Shown: piece by piece, positions 19,968 through 30,238 of the stretch
How the letters are laid out: each line of letters starts with the position of its first letter
Position numbering within the stretch: the first letter of the stretch is position 1
Source of the DNA: Vermamoeba vermiformis
Taxonomy: Eukaryota > Tubulinea > Echinamoebida
Length of the DNA stretch: 64,000 nt
Reading direction: 5' to 3'
NCBI GenBank assembly: GCA_045837725.1
Contig: JBEWZL010000257.1
Coordinates: 124,001-188,000 of the forward strand
Made by a program: the position numbers and the translations under genes
Notes under the pieces: model-generated
What the model saw: only the letters and a program-made list of their open reading frames with translations
Databases searched by the model: none
Told to the model about the DNA's origin: nothing

Positions 19968-22598
19968 ATGAACAAAAACAGTCGCAACATTCTAGATTCT
20001 TCTTTTCGTCTCGTGCGCGGAGCCGTCAGCTGGCTTCAAGAACTTCAAGGACCAATTTATACCATTGTTCTTTCAGGTGTGGGTCGATGCGGCAAATCAG
20101 AGATTGCGTCAAGTAAGCAAAATCTTTTTTTATTATTTTTTCAATAATAATTCAAAAAAAGCAATTCTTATCGAGTATTTTAAGTACCGTATTCAATGTA
20201 ACGTATTTCTGATTTTTACTTTTTCTCAGGACTCGCCGCACTCCTGGCTGGTGATCCGAATCTCGCACCTTTTCGCTCGGCGCCTGACTACGAACCAGTG
20301 ACAATTGGAGTACAAGCGTACCCTATTCGGCGTGAAGGAGGAGGCACATGGCTTATTCTCGACACCGAAGGCACGGACAATGGTTCGACTGAGATGCATT
20401 CACGCTTGCTTGCCTTGCTTGGCAGTCTGTCATCAGCTCTCCTGTTCGTAGACGCTCAAACATTTAATACGCGAGTAATCAGTGCTCTAGCCCGAGCCGC
20501 TGGTTACAGTTCGTTGGTAATGAACCAAAACCAGTGGCCCGAATTGTTTGTGGTAATCAACATGAACCCTCTTGGCGATCTTGCTGCCTCTGTCCTTGAG
20601 GATAATCTAAAGAGTAGACCGAATGATGCTCTAAACGTTGACCGCCAGGTATGTAAACTTACTTTGTATGACAATGGATTCTTACTTAACTTTAGACCGT
20701 TTCATTGGCTTATCAACATCGCAACCTATATTCTCTGCCTTACTTCGGTGCTACTTTTGGCGCTAAGATGAATGATGTCAAGAACGGCATCGTCAGCTCA
20801 CCTTTCCTCGTGCCTTTCACTGCTCAGGCTATCGTAGAGCGCATCAATGCTGTTCACGATATTATTGATAAGAATCCACAACTCTTCGGACAAGACAACG
20901 GCACTATTTACAGTTCTGTTATGGAGCACATTGTCCAACAGCATCGAAGGACTCTAATGGTGGAATATCAAGAACGGGCCGCACATCTTCCTCGAGATGG
21001 CCGCACTTCTGATGATGACATACGAAAACAGCACGGCGAAATTGTAGCTATCATTTTACAACGTTTTGATGACCTTACAGAGTCGTTAAACGTGGCTGAC
21101 ATAGCGGAGACTGAGCGTGGCAAGATGGTTGATGACACCGAAGCATCACTGCTAGGCATTCTCTTAGTCAATCAGGATCAGCGTCAAGTCACATCAATCA
21201 GTGAAGAAGTCAAAGAAGAGACTATCGGCGATGAGCGACATATAATGGCAGGAAGATCTGAGCGCACTGTCTGGTTCCACACCGATATTGACATTACTGT
21301 CCGGGTCTATCGCCTCAAAATCACTTACAGCCGTCGGCGCACAGTTTTCAAAAATGGTGTCGAAACTTTTACAGCATGGGTGGAGAAAGCTCGCAGCGAC
21401 ACACTCATCAGAGAATACACAGTCAGCTACACCGAAATGTCAACTTTGGGTCACATTACCTGCGGCGTTGTTAGCTTTGCAGTCACAGCTGGCTTGGCGA
21501 TAGTTACTGCAGGTAAGTTAATATGGTGTTGGTTCGAATTCGTTCGGAATTTGTTTTTAACGTTCCAAAATAGGAGCCAGTATACCTGCCGCTATTGCAA
21601 TTGGAGCGGCCACGGGAATTCCGGCAGGAATCAACGGCACTGTAGAAGCTAATGTCTCGTTTCCCATTGGCAATCCTGCGCCCCCAACGCAACCATCAAC
21701 TCAACCTAACACTGGTGAGCCAACTTCTGATCCGTCCGATGGACCCACCGCGCCGAAAAATGATAATACCAATCGCGCACCCAGCTCAACTCCAAGTCCA
21801 ACAAAGCCTAATGGCCCGCCTCCGAAAATTACGATGGACTTTGCAATGCTTGGATCACTGTCAAGCAATTTCGAGTCTGGAGGCAATCCTGGTGCTATCA
21901 ACAAAGACAAGAAAGATCCTGGGGGCTTCTCGTACGGCATCTATCAATTCGCTACGAAAAAAGGAAGTGCGACGGAGTTTTTGAATTGGCTGAATGCCCA
22001 CACAGATTACAAGCCAATGTACGATTCTTTGGTAAAGGATCAGGCCAAGCCAGGCACTTTGGACTTTAACAAGCACTGGGAGAGCTTAGCTAAGACTGAT
22101 GGACCTACTTTTGGCTATGCCCAGCACAAGTTTTGGGTCGAAACGGCTTTCATTCCCGCTTTGAGCAACATCTCTCAACAGGTGCCAATCATCAACTGGC
22201 TCAACGCTTCTCCTGTTCTTCATGACGTTTTGTTCTCGACAGTAGTTCAACACGGCAAGAGTGGAGCGTTAGATATTGTCAGCAAAGCAATTGGATCTTC
22301 AAGTGGTCCTTTATCCGAGAGTGATGTCATTAAGAAGATCTACGATGAACGTGGCCGGCGAGGTGAAAACGGACAATTGGTTCACTTTAAAAAATCTGCA
22401 ACAAAGACACAAGAGAATATCGCGAAAAGGTTTAGAGCCGAGAATCAACTGGGACAACAACGACTGAAAGAGTGGGAGACACATATCAACACGCACCCCA
22501 GTGAACCATTCAAGCCTAATTGGAATATTCCACACAAGCCTACCAAAGCTGTTCCCGACCCACAGCCAACGGACATTCAGCCAATTGTAGTGCCGTAA
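19968..22598 (+). CDS. GBP/RHD3-like GTPase fused to a phage-type peptidoglycan hydrolase domain
   Basis: 801 residues in four exons (19968-20112, 20230-20648, 20696-21512, 21574-22598). The start MNKNSRNILDSSFR is chosen because the frame leads straight into the P-loop GVGRCGKS (residues 37-44). The G3 motif is LILDTEGTDNG, with the Glu-Gly of guanylate-binding and RHD3/atlastin GTPases, followed by a helical region (~190-430). Residues ~441-485 form a small-residue hydrophobic hairpin (VSFAVTAGLAIVTA, then IPAAIAIGAATGIPAG). A Pro/Thr/Ser linker spans ~490-545. From ~548 comes LSSNFESGGNPGAI and GGFSYGIYQFATKKGS, then KTDGPTFGYAQHKFW, as I recall from bacterial and phage lysozyme-like/VgrG-associated domains; Glu in FESGG is the likely catalytic acid. 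That domain lies inside one large exon with the linker. Probable role: GTP-driven attack on engulfed bacteria (inference). Confidence 0.82.
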
Positions 22599-22898
22599 AC
22601 TTGTGTGCATCAACAGCGCAATGCTTTTATTGTTATAAACTCGTTTTTAGATCTCGAAATGTCAAATTAATTGCATCATACAAACTAAACTGGTGGTGCT
22701 TGCTAACCACTTATCGCAGTCCCGATCGTGCGAAACGCGGAAATAATTCTGTTGAACTTTTAAAGGATAGATCCGGCCTCGATAGAGATTGTTGCCGTCG
22801 CTCAATACTTGTTGTAGACCGCAAGCTCGGACATGTTTCACCTCATAGCCGCGGAGGTTAACTGGCAGAGGTTGCTGCACAAGTTCAGCAATAGTTAT
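22599..22898. other. Short convergent intergenic stretch
   Basis: The 3' flanks of the convergent GTPase-hydrolase and NMNAT-kinase genes. No gene, RNA or repeat was recognised. Confidence 0.5.
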
Positions 22899-25039
22899 TT
22901 ACAGTGGTAGTATTACATTCTCCATTGTATTTAACAATCGCTTCCACTTCGGAGTCAGGGAAATAGCTTTGTTTTTGTACACTTGCATCTTCACGCCGCG
23001 AATAGATATACCAATCATGCCCAGCACACAGGCGTAGCTCTTACTCAAGTCGTAATACCTCTTGCACTCGTCAAATGTAAAGTCTTTGACACCGTGCGAC
23101 ACGAGCGTGCTGTGATAGTCTTGCAGCGCTTCATCTTCAATCGCTGTGAGCAGTGCTGGATCTGCTTGAAAGTACAAGAAGAACGCGACGTCTATGAGAG
23201 GATTGCCGCGACACACGGACTGCCAGTCAATCATGTGCACTGTCTGCCAGTCGTTCGAGAACAACATGTTGCCGAGCCAATAGTCCCCGTGACACAGCGT
23301 GACAGGTCCTTTCATCAGCTCATCGAGCACACTTGGGAACACGAGGGCTAGTGTTGCACAGATGTCGTGTGCCTTGTCACTTACGACACCTTTCAAGTGC
23401 TGTGATACTTGTTTCCAGTTTGCGTTGTACTTAGAAGTCAAGGCGTCTTTAGTGGAGGGATCATTGAGTGCTGGCAGCCAATCATATTCGTTCAACTTCG
23501 GAGATTTCCACCACTCTGCATGTAACTTGGCAACGGCTCTCAGGGCCGACAGTGCAACGTTCTTAGTGAGTGCCTGTCTCTTGACATTCAAGAACTTCAA
23601 GTGCGACAAGTCCTCGAGCAACAAAGTACTGCGGCCAGTGCCCTCGTGAATTGTGGAGAAGAAGCACTTTGGCAGGGCAATGCTCTTGACTAGCGAGGCC
23701 ATTTGTTGATAAAAGTGCGGTTCTGCAATTGTTTTTTTGTTGTTCCACACGCCCAGCGACAATTTCAGCACGAAACTGGGCCACAGCTCTTCACCCAAAT
23801 CATTATTGTCCACATCCATAGTGTTATTATTATTGCTCTTCACGGTATTGAATCCATTCAATTTAAACACTTTGCCTCCGAATCCGACGCCCTTGCCAAT
23901 CTGTTCTGCGGTAAAATTTGTGACGTGAATGTGTGGCCAATGAGCTTTGATCATGTCGGTGAACACATCGGCAGTGATGTCACCAATGTCACTATACGGC
24001 CAAGAGTGGTCGCTGAGTGCTGTAACTGCACTGATGTTGCGTTTTTTTGCGTTGGAACTGGGACTCTTTGTTGGGGTTGATTTGCTCGAACTTGAAGCGG
24101 ATCTTGATTTCCTCGGACTGATGTCCATTTCTTCAATAGTAGTGTCGTTATTAATAGGAGTATTGGGAAGTACTGGGAGTGGTATCTTGGGCAGTTTGTG
24201 CCACAGTTTGCGCTGGAGAATATACTCGGCTACTGCGGGTATACCGACGAGCGAACTGAGTTCTTCGAGTGAAGCATCAGATCTAACCGCGCGTCGCACT
24301 GCCGTTGAAGACATGTTGTAAATGTGTTCTGATTTGACCACGTGCAGTCGTTCTGGGTGTGAAATCTTCTCTTTGACAGTTGCCAAGCCATGACACGTGT
24401 CATCTTCGCGATTGATCACTACACAGACGTGCATAAATTTCAGCAAAGTTTGAGGCGGAACATTAGCTCGGATGTCATTGCCAACGAGATAAAATATCTC
24501 GAACTTGTCCGGTTGCAGTAGGTGGTGCTTGGACTCTAAGAGCCGACGATGGAAATTGTGCAATAACAACCAAAACTGGCGATATTGACGCGGCAAGGTA
24601 CTTTCATAATCATCGACGAATACTATCACAAAGTGTCAATAAGTAGGGTTTGAATTGAGCGGATCTTACCCCAATCGTGACATGACACCGCTAACCGAGC
24701 CATGGCGAGGCGATGATTAAGGTCAATTGTCTCTTCTTTCAATTTTTTAGCTGCATATTTAGGTGAACTGGGCGACATGTAAGCGCCTATTACATCGTAA
24801 CCCTCTTTTAAGCCTTCAATATATTTTTTAGCTGTCGTCAACACATCCACATGTCCTACAACAAACAAGTTATTAGGCACCAAATTAACAATAATTATTA
24901 ATATTGAGCGACTTCGTTTACCTTTGTGGATCGGAGTAAAAGTGCCGTTGAAAAATAAAACAGCACCTTTTCTGCCCTCCTTCGGCGCCCTTAAGTGCGC
25001 TGTATATATTGCAGCTTCGTCTTGTGTCTCTTTCTCCAT
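22899..25039 (-). CDS. NMN adenylyltransferase fused to a CHK/EcKinase-like phosphotransferase
   Basis: Three exons, about 670 residues. The N-terminal half is a nucleotidyltransferase of the NMNAT type: FFNGTFTPIHKGHVDVL (GxFxPxHxGH), DWVFVDDYES (compare NMNAT W-V-x-V-D-x-W-E), FEIFYLVGNDI and MSSTAVRRAVRS (the ISSTxxR motif). A Ser/Lys-rich linker follows (~24110-24050). The C-terminal ~400 residues have a kinase-like fold of the aminoglycoside phosphotransferase/CHK clan: LCHGDYWLGNMLF (H-G-D-x4-N catalytic loop) and VHMIDWQSVCRGNPLIDVAF (metal-binding D-W-Q). The NMNAT half should make NAD from NMN. The kinase half's substrate is unknown; by analogy with bacterial NadR it could phosphorylate nicotinamide riboside, which is inference. 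Stop TAA 22899-22901. Confidence 0.85.
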
Positions 25040-25157
25040 TGCAAGATCGCGAGAAATGCTGCGAAATGAAGGGGAACAGAAAAATCACAGCAGATTATCA
25101 TTCAATAGACAGAAATTTCAAAGAACGCACGTGATCGGTATGCCTTGACGTGTTTAT

Positions 25158-27135
25158 TCAAATTAGCAGCGTCCAGTCACGATTAGGAATGCTCTTCAAT
25201 CGAGATCTGTCGGTGAAGTTGACACAGTGACTCACATCCAACTCGCGCAGTTGTTTTAATTCGCTGAGAGTTGCATAGGACTGATTAGTGATCCCACGAC
25301 AGCTGCTGATATTCAACGAACGCAGACTCGTCAAGTCACTCAAGTACTCGATGGCCGCGTCATTGATGCTGCTGCACCACGAGAGGTTCAGTTTGGTCAA
25401 TTCCTAATTAGGAAGCAAACATTAGACTACAATCAACGACCTCAATCTGACACTACCTTCAGTCTCGACAACGAGTGAATGCCTTTCTCGCTGATGTACA
25501 CATTGCTCGCGAGGTTCAAGTCGCGCATTCGTTTCATGTACTTGCCAATAGCTTCGAGCGAGACATTGGTGAGTCTAAGAATAAGAATAGGTTAGTGTGC
25601 GAAGAGATACACGTGTCAACGGTACTCACTTAATGCACGTGCAGAGGTCGAGAGAAGTGAGGCGAGTGAGGGACGGTGCGATGGACACAATGCCTTGGTC
25701 AGTAATGGCTTGATTGCCCCACAGCTGCAGTCGTTCAAGCTGATTGAACACCGACAACTTCTTCACGGCCTCGTCTGTCAGACTGCAGTTCTTCAAGTTC
25801 AACGACTAACAGAGCATTAGCAAGTGACTCACAGCTACACTATACACGTACTTTCAAGTTCTTTTGTCGTGCCAAGTACACGAGTCCTGACTCGGCAATC
25901 TGTTGACAGTTCGACAGATTCAACTGCTGCATCTTGGTCATGAGTGCGAGTTGGAGCAGTGCGCCGTTAGTGACTTTGAGACAGTCGCTCAAATTCAACT
26001 CGGTCAATTCTACCAGGTCACTGATGTGTTCGAGACCTTGCGCTGTATATTCAAATAGATCATATTAGCGCACAATAGTTGATAAGGAATCTCACTTACC
26101 ATTGAGGGCGGCGTTGTCACTTAGATCCAAATAAGTCAATGAACGCAGTGGCATCAAATTGACCATCACAGAGTTTGACAGTTGACACGAGGCCAGTGAC
26201 AGCCAGCGCAGTGTTGTCAAGCTCGACAGAACCTGTGCAGTGATTGGCACGACTATATTAGGCAATTAGCACTAGCTACTTACGGCCATGCCATTTTTAG
26301 TAATTTTTGCGCTGCATTCGGAGAGGTCTAGTACTGTCAGATCTGTCAACTGAGAGAATTCTTGCAATGTTTCGTCGTCCAGCAAGCGACAGCTGCGTCT
26401 AAAAATAGTGCCAATGTGAGTGGGGTTGCAGCGTAATTACAACGCAAATGACTCACAGTCTCAATTCTTGCAGCGAATAGCGTTGAATGAGTGCTTTGAG
26501 ACCCACGCGCGTGACTTTGCAGTTGTAATTGAGATTGAGTGCTGTCAAATAAAAAGAATTGCCCACTGAACTGCGCAGCTGCATTGAAGGATTGAACGAC
26601 GCTAGTGCGAGCATGGCTTGGTCTGATATTCGCGAACAATATTCCAAATTTAGTCGTCGCTGTGCGGGAGGTGAGTATTGTTCATGAACCATTCGAATGT
26701 GCGCGTACTTACCATATTAGGCAATTTCATGATTGAAATAATACACTTGTCTGTGATGGCTGAACATCTAAATAACGACAAAGACTAGTAATGTTAGTAT
26801 CATAGCAAGCACATATAGCGTTGTTAAGTCAAATTGAAGGCTTACAACCAAGTGTTTGCATCGCTCGCAGATCCACTGCACCACTTTGTCATTGACATTG
26901 TCACGTGCGGGACTCAAGTCGAGATCAGTCTGCCAATACCACGCCAATGTGCGCCATCGTGTGCACACCACTGCACAGCGCTGCACTTGAAATACCTGCA
27001 ATTCAAGGTCAGAATTACTCTCAAAAGTATTCTTTACGTCCAACATGCTGTTGAATTGTCGTTGCTTACATTTAAAAATGAGAATATCAGCCCTAATACT
27101 TCCGCGGGACCTTCTCGCCACAGCAAATTGTCCAT
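25158..27135 (-). CDS. F-box and leucine-rich repeat protein (FBXL type)
   Basis: Substrate receptor of an SCF ubiquitin ligase by family. The ATG at 27135 gives MDNLLWREGPAEVLGLIFSF, joined across an intron to VQRCAVVCTRWRTLAWYWQ, together a full F-box (P-x-E-V-L-x-x-I-F-S-F-L ... V-C-x-x-W). It is followed by cysteine-containing LRRs across nine or ten exons, e.g. LNLSWCSSINDAAIEYL, LNISSCRGITNQSY and LDVSHCVNFTDRSRL near the C-terminus, the LxxCxxIT(D/N) pattern of FBXL2/20 and yeast Grr1. Stop TGA at 25158-25160. Targets unknown. It is tail-to-head with the NMNAT-kinase gene, 118 bp upstream. Confidence 0.9.
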
Positions 27136-28010
27136 GAAATTTACTAAAATTTAAAATTAATTAAAATATATTATGCACGGACCTCAGCCAATATTAAATT
27201 ACCAAGCTTGATCAATATTATTAACGAATTATTATATTTAAATTTTCGAAGGATTATTGAGGATTAAAATTTAGTTTCGGCTTTTGACATTGCTCAATTG
27301 CGTGGGTCATCTCCCTGCTTACCCTAAAATTATATTTACAATATATTATAATACAAAGCAATGCACTTGTTTGCGCTATTGCTGTTCTTTGATCGGCAAA
27401 ATGAACTAATTTAGACCTGGCAAAGTTTCAACAAACACGCAACAAGCGACCACACGAGAAATATATTATTAGATCATCAATTTATACAAGGGTGTCGCGC
27501 AATTCTAACAGATCCGCTTCTGGCGTCACCGTGGCAGATCCGTAAATTCTTTTTCGGTTGAATTTCAATATTTTTCAATTCTCAAACATGATTGGCTCTT
27601 CATGCATCTAAACATCGTTGTTTTTGTTCGTTTTTCTCCTTTTAAGCTGAAAATCCGTCAATAAAATAAAATTAATATTTTGGCTGTCTTTTGCTTTTTG
27701 GCGCGGTGTTATTTTCAATCTTCCTCAGAAACTAGCAATAGCCACGACTAGTGGGATTATTTCCCAAGCACCTCTCCCTAATAGACAAATACTCGTCTTT
27801 CAATGTCCAATATCCTTTTTAACCGCGATCTGGATCAGATTTACAAAAAATAGCCCCGAAATGCATCATAAATTGATTTATTCAAATTTCCTTCACTAAA
27901 AACTATTAAAAATATAGCTCTATATAAAATAATAATAGTCAATTCATATTGACCCCTCTATTATTTGCAAAACTTCCTTAACCACTTTTACGTCTGCCTG
28001 CTGGCCTCAG
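27136..28010. other. Long AT-rich intergenic stretch, divergent promoter
   Basis: 875 bp between the F-box gene start and the first recognisable exon of the ATP-grasp/SET gene. It contains a strong E2F-type site (27695-27706), a TATA-like TATAAAATAATA near 27930, and one copy of a CAGATCCG...TCGGTTGAAT motif (27535-27575) that has a relative at 30294. It should also hold the missing first exon of the SET gene, but no ATG-plus-donor fits. Confidence 0.5.
27695..27706 (+). promoter_or_regulatory. E2F-type site TTTTTGGCGCGG
   Basis: Contains the exact E2F core TTTGGCGC, about 300 bp upstream of the first exon of the ATP-grasp/SET gene. An E2F gene lies elsewhere in the window. Binding is not shown. 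Confidence 0.35.
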
Positions 28011-29726
28011 AATCTGCGTGCTCGAGAATACCCGCGAAGAGAACACCGTGGAATTCAGCATATACAATCCAGACCACACCTATGATTACGTTCTAGTCAA
28101 TAAAGCCACAGCGGTGAAGCAGATTCGCGAGCTGAGCAAGAAGAAGTACGATCTTTTCATCAATCTGTGCGACGGAGGTTGGGACACAGACTGTGCAGGC
28201 ATAGAGGTCATAACAGCTTTGGAACGATTCAATCTACCATTTACTGGCGCCAATTCAGCCTGTTACGAGCCCAGCAAGGAACACATGAAGATGATCGCGC
28301 TGATGAACGGCGTGGACACTCCTGCCTTCGTCTTTGCTTACGACGAGGATGATATAGCCAAAGCAGCACAGAATTTGAATTTTCCACTCATTGTCAAGCA
28401 CTTCAACGGTGCTAGCAGCATCGGAATGACGAAAGACTCGCGCGTTGAGAATCCAGAACAACTTCGCGTACAAGCATTGCGATTTATTGAAGAATATGGT
28501 GGTAAGTCTATAATATGCATATTTATCAATTGAAATCTTTCGGTTTGAATAACCGAATTGACTGAGATCCGTTGACACGTTAGTGCGATCCATAACTATA
28601 TTACGTTGCTTGAATATAAGCATAATTGCCTTGACTTATTAGCTTAATCAACTACCTATCCAATTCAAATTGTTTTTCGCCGTTACAAAGCAAAAACTTT
28701 CAATGTCATCACCGTTCATTTACGTTGAAACTCAAGATGAAAAGCAGTCGAATCACGAGGAATTAAACCGCAGTAGCGAAGATATTGCCAGGAATTTTGA
28801 AGATTTAACAACGCAAACGGAGTCTTCGGAGAATTGTTCGGGAAAGTAAATAGTTATCAAAACAACAACTGTTGGACAAATCAAATTATAATATAAACTA
28901 ATTATCACTACTAGGTGCATTGATCGAAGAGTTCATTGAAGGACGTGAGTTCACAGTGCTCGTGACTGAGAACCCCTTGGACGAAGAAGATCCGCTCACC
29001 TTCACGCCAGTTGAGTGTCGCTTCGGTGAGGGCGAGACCTTCAAGCACTACGACCTCAAGTGGACCGACTACGAAAAGATCTCGTGGTTCCCCGTAGACC
29101 CTGCTGCTCCCCTCACTGCCAAGCTCAAGTACGCCACTCAGCGCGTGTTCGTGGGTCTGCGCGCAGTGGGCTACGGGCGCTGCGACTTCAGAGTGGACAA
29201 CAACGGCCGCGTATACTTCTTAGAACTCAATCCCAACTGCGGTATATTCTATCCACTCGACGAGTACGGCAGTGCTGATTTCATTCTCAAAAATGATCCG
29301 ATTGGTCACCGCGGGTTCTTGGAGCACATCATGAAGTGCGCTCTTGAACGCAGCAAGAAGTTGAGCAAGAAATTTCAAGTCGGATTCTCGCGTCAAGCGG
29401 GTTACGTGTGGTACGCGAACAGAGACCTGCGCGAGGGCGAAGTGATCAGCAATTACGAAGAGGGCAATCACTTTGTCGTGAGCAAGACGCACGTTGACAC
29501 GGCCTGGTCCACGGCACAGCGCGAGTTCTTCAACAAGAATGCGCATCAAGTCGGCGATCAGATCTACCTCATGTGGTCCACACCCAATGGCAGCTCTGTG
29601 GACTGGTCCCCGTGTAGCCACAGCGACGAACAAGTCAATGCACGTTATGTCGGTCTCAAGGTCATAGCTACACGCGCTATTACTAAGGGCGAGGCTATTG
29701 TTGTGGCTAGCTCTGGCCGTCAATAG
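28011..29726 (+). CDS. D-Ala-D-Ala-ligase-like ATP-grasp protein fused to a SET domain
   Basis: The first recognised exon follows a CTCAG acceptor at 28010 and reads ICVLENTREENTVEF, the β1 start of a Ddl-type ATP-grasp domain; the exon with the initiator Met was not found. The domain continues with FINLCDGGWDTDCAG, LPFTGANSACYEPSKEHMK, IVKHFNGASSIG and, after a 400-bp intron, IEEFIEGREFTVLV and VYFLELNPNCGIF (ATP/metal-binding E-x-N-P-N). From about 29370 a SET domain follows: YANRDLREGEVISNYEEG and SPCSHSDEQVNARYVG (the NHxxxPN-like pocket, here SHSDEQVN), then ATRAITKGEAIVV. Stop TAG 29724-29726. Ddl-like enzymes ligate amino acids or peptides; SET domains methylate lysines. The joint role is unknown. 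The large second exon is unusually GC-rich. Confidence 0.8.
28703..28849 (+). other. Small ORF inside the ATP-grasp/SET intron
   Basis: A 48-codon ATG-to-TAA frame, MSSPFIYVETQDEKQSNHEE and onward, is acidic and Ser/Thr/Asn-rich. It lies in the ~410-bp intron (28502-28915) that is several times longer than typical introns here. A donor-like GGAAAGTAAAT at its end means it could instead be an optional exon with its own start. No family recognised. Confidence 0.25.
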
Positions 29727-30238
29727 CGCCACATCCACTCAGTCACCCGCGAGTAGTAGCTCTACTCTGCGAGCACTAGCTCAGCGTTAATTAGCATACC
29801 ATTAATACGGCTATGTTATATTGATTATGAGCTGGCTCGCTGTGTATTTTAATTTTTGTTTATTAGTCGTTGGGATCGAGTGCCTTTCCATGTACATTTT
29901 CAAACTCTATTTAAGGCCCTCGATACTAACTCTTGTAGATCTATTTTTGCGCGCGTGACTTAATTCAAACTAGCGAATATATATAATAAACAAAGAGTTT
30001 GCGGAAGTTCTTCTGTCTGGTCATCATCAAGGTCAGATCGTCTAAGGCAGGCAATGAGCTCGCCCGACATTGTTTGATATTACGGGTAAATATTTGTCTT
30101 ATTTAACCGTACCCGACCTATTAGTCGGCAGTTTCGGGTCTCGGAATTCTCACCAGAAATAAAAATCACTCGCGGCCGTTCAATCTTGTTCTTTTATTTC
30201 TGGCGACAAAGACCATATTAGCAACATATATAGAAAGA
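29727..30238. other. Intergenic stretch before the NSDHL-ERG28 gene
   Basis: The 3' flank of the ATP-grasp/SET gene and the promoter of the sterol gene. A TATA-like run (ATATATATAATAAA, ~29978) lies about 250 bp before the ATG. No gene, RNA or repeat recognised. Confidence 0.5.

Noticed and set aside
21834-22598. Reading the hydrolase domain as bacterial contamination or an assembly join
   Set aside because: The exon continues seamlessly from the linker in the same frame, with composition like its neighbours and spliceosomal introns upstream, so a chimeric join is unlikely, though long-read confirmation would be decisive.
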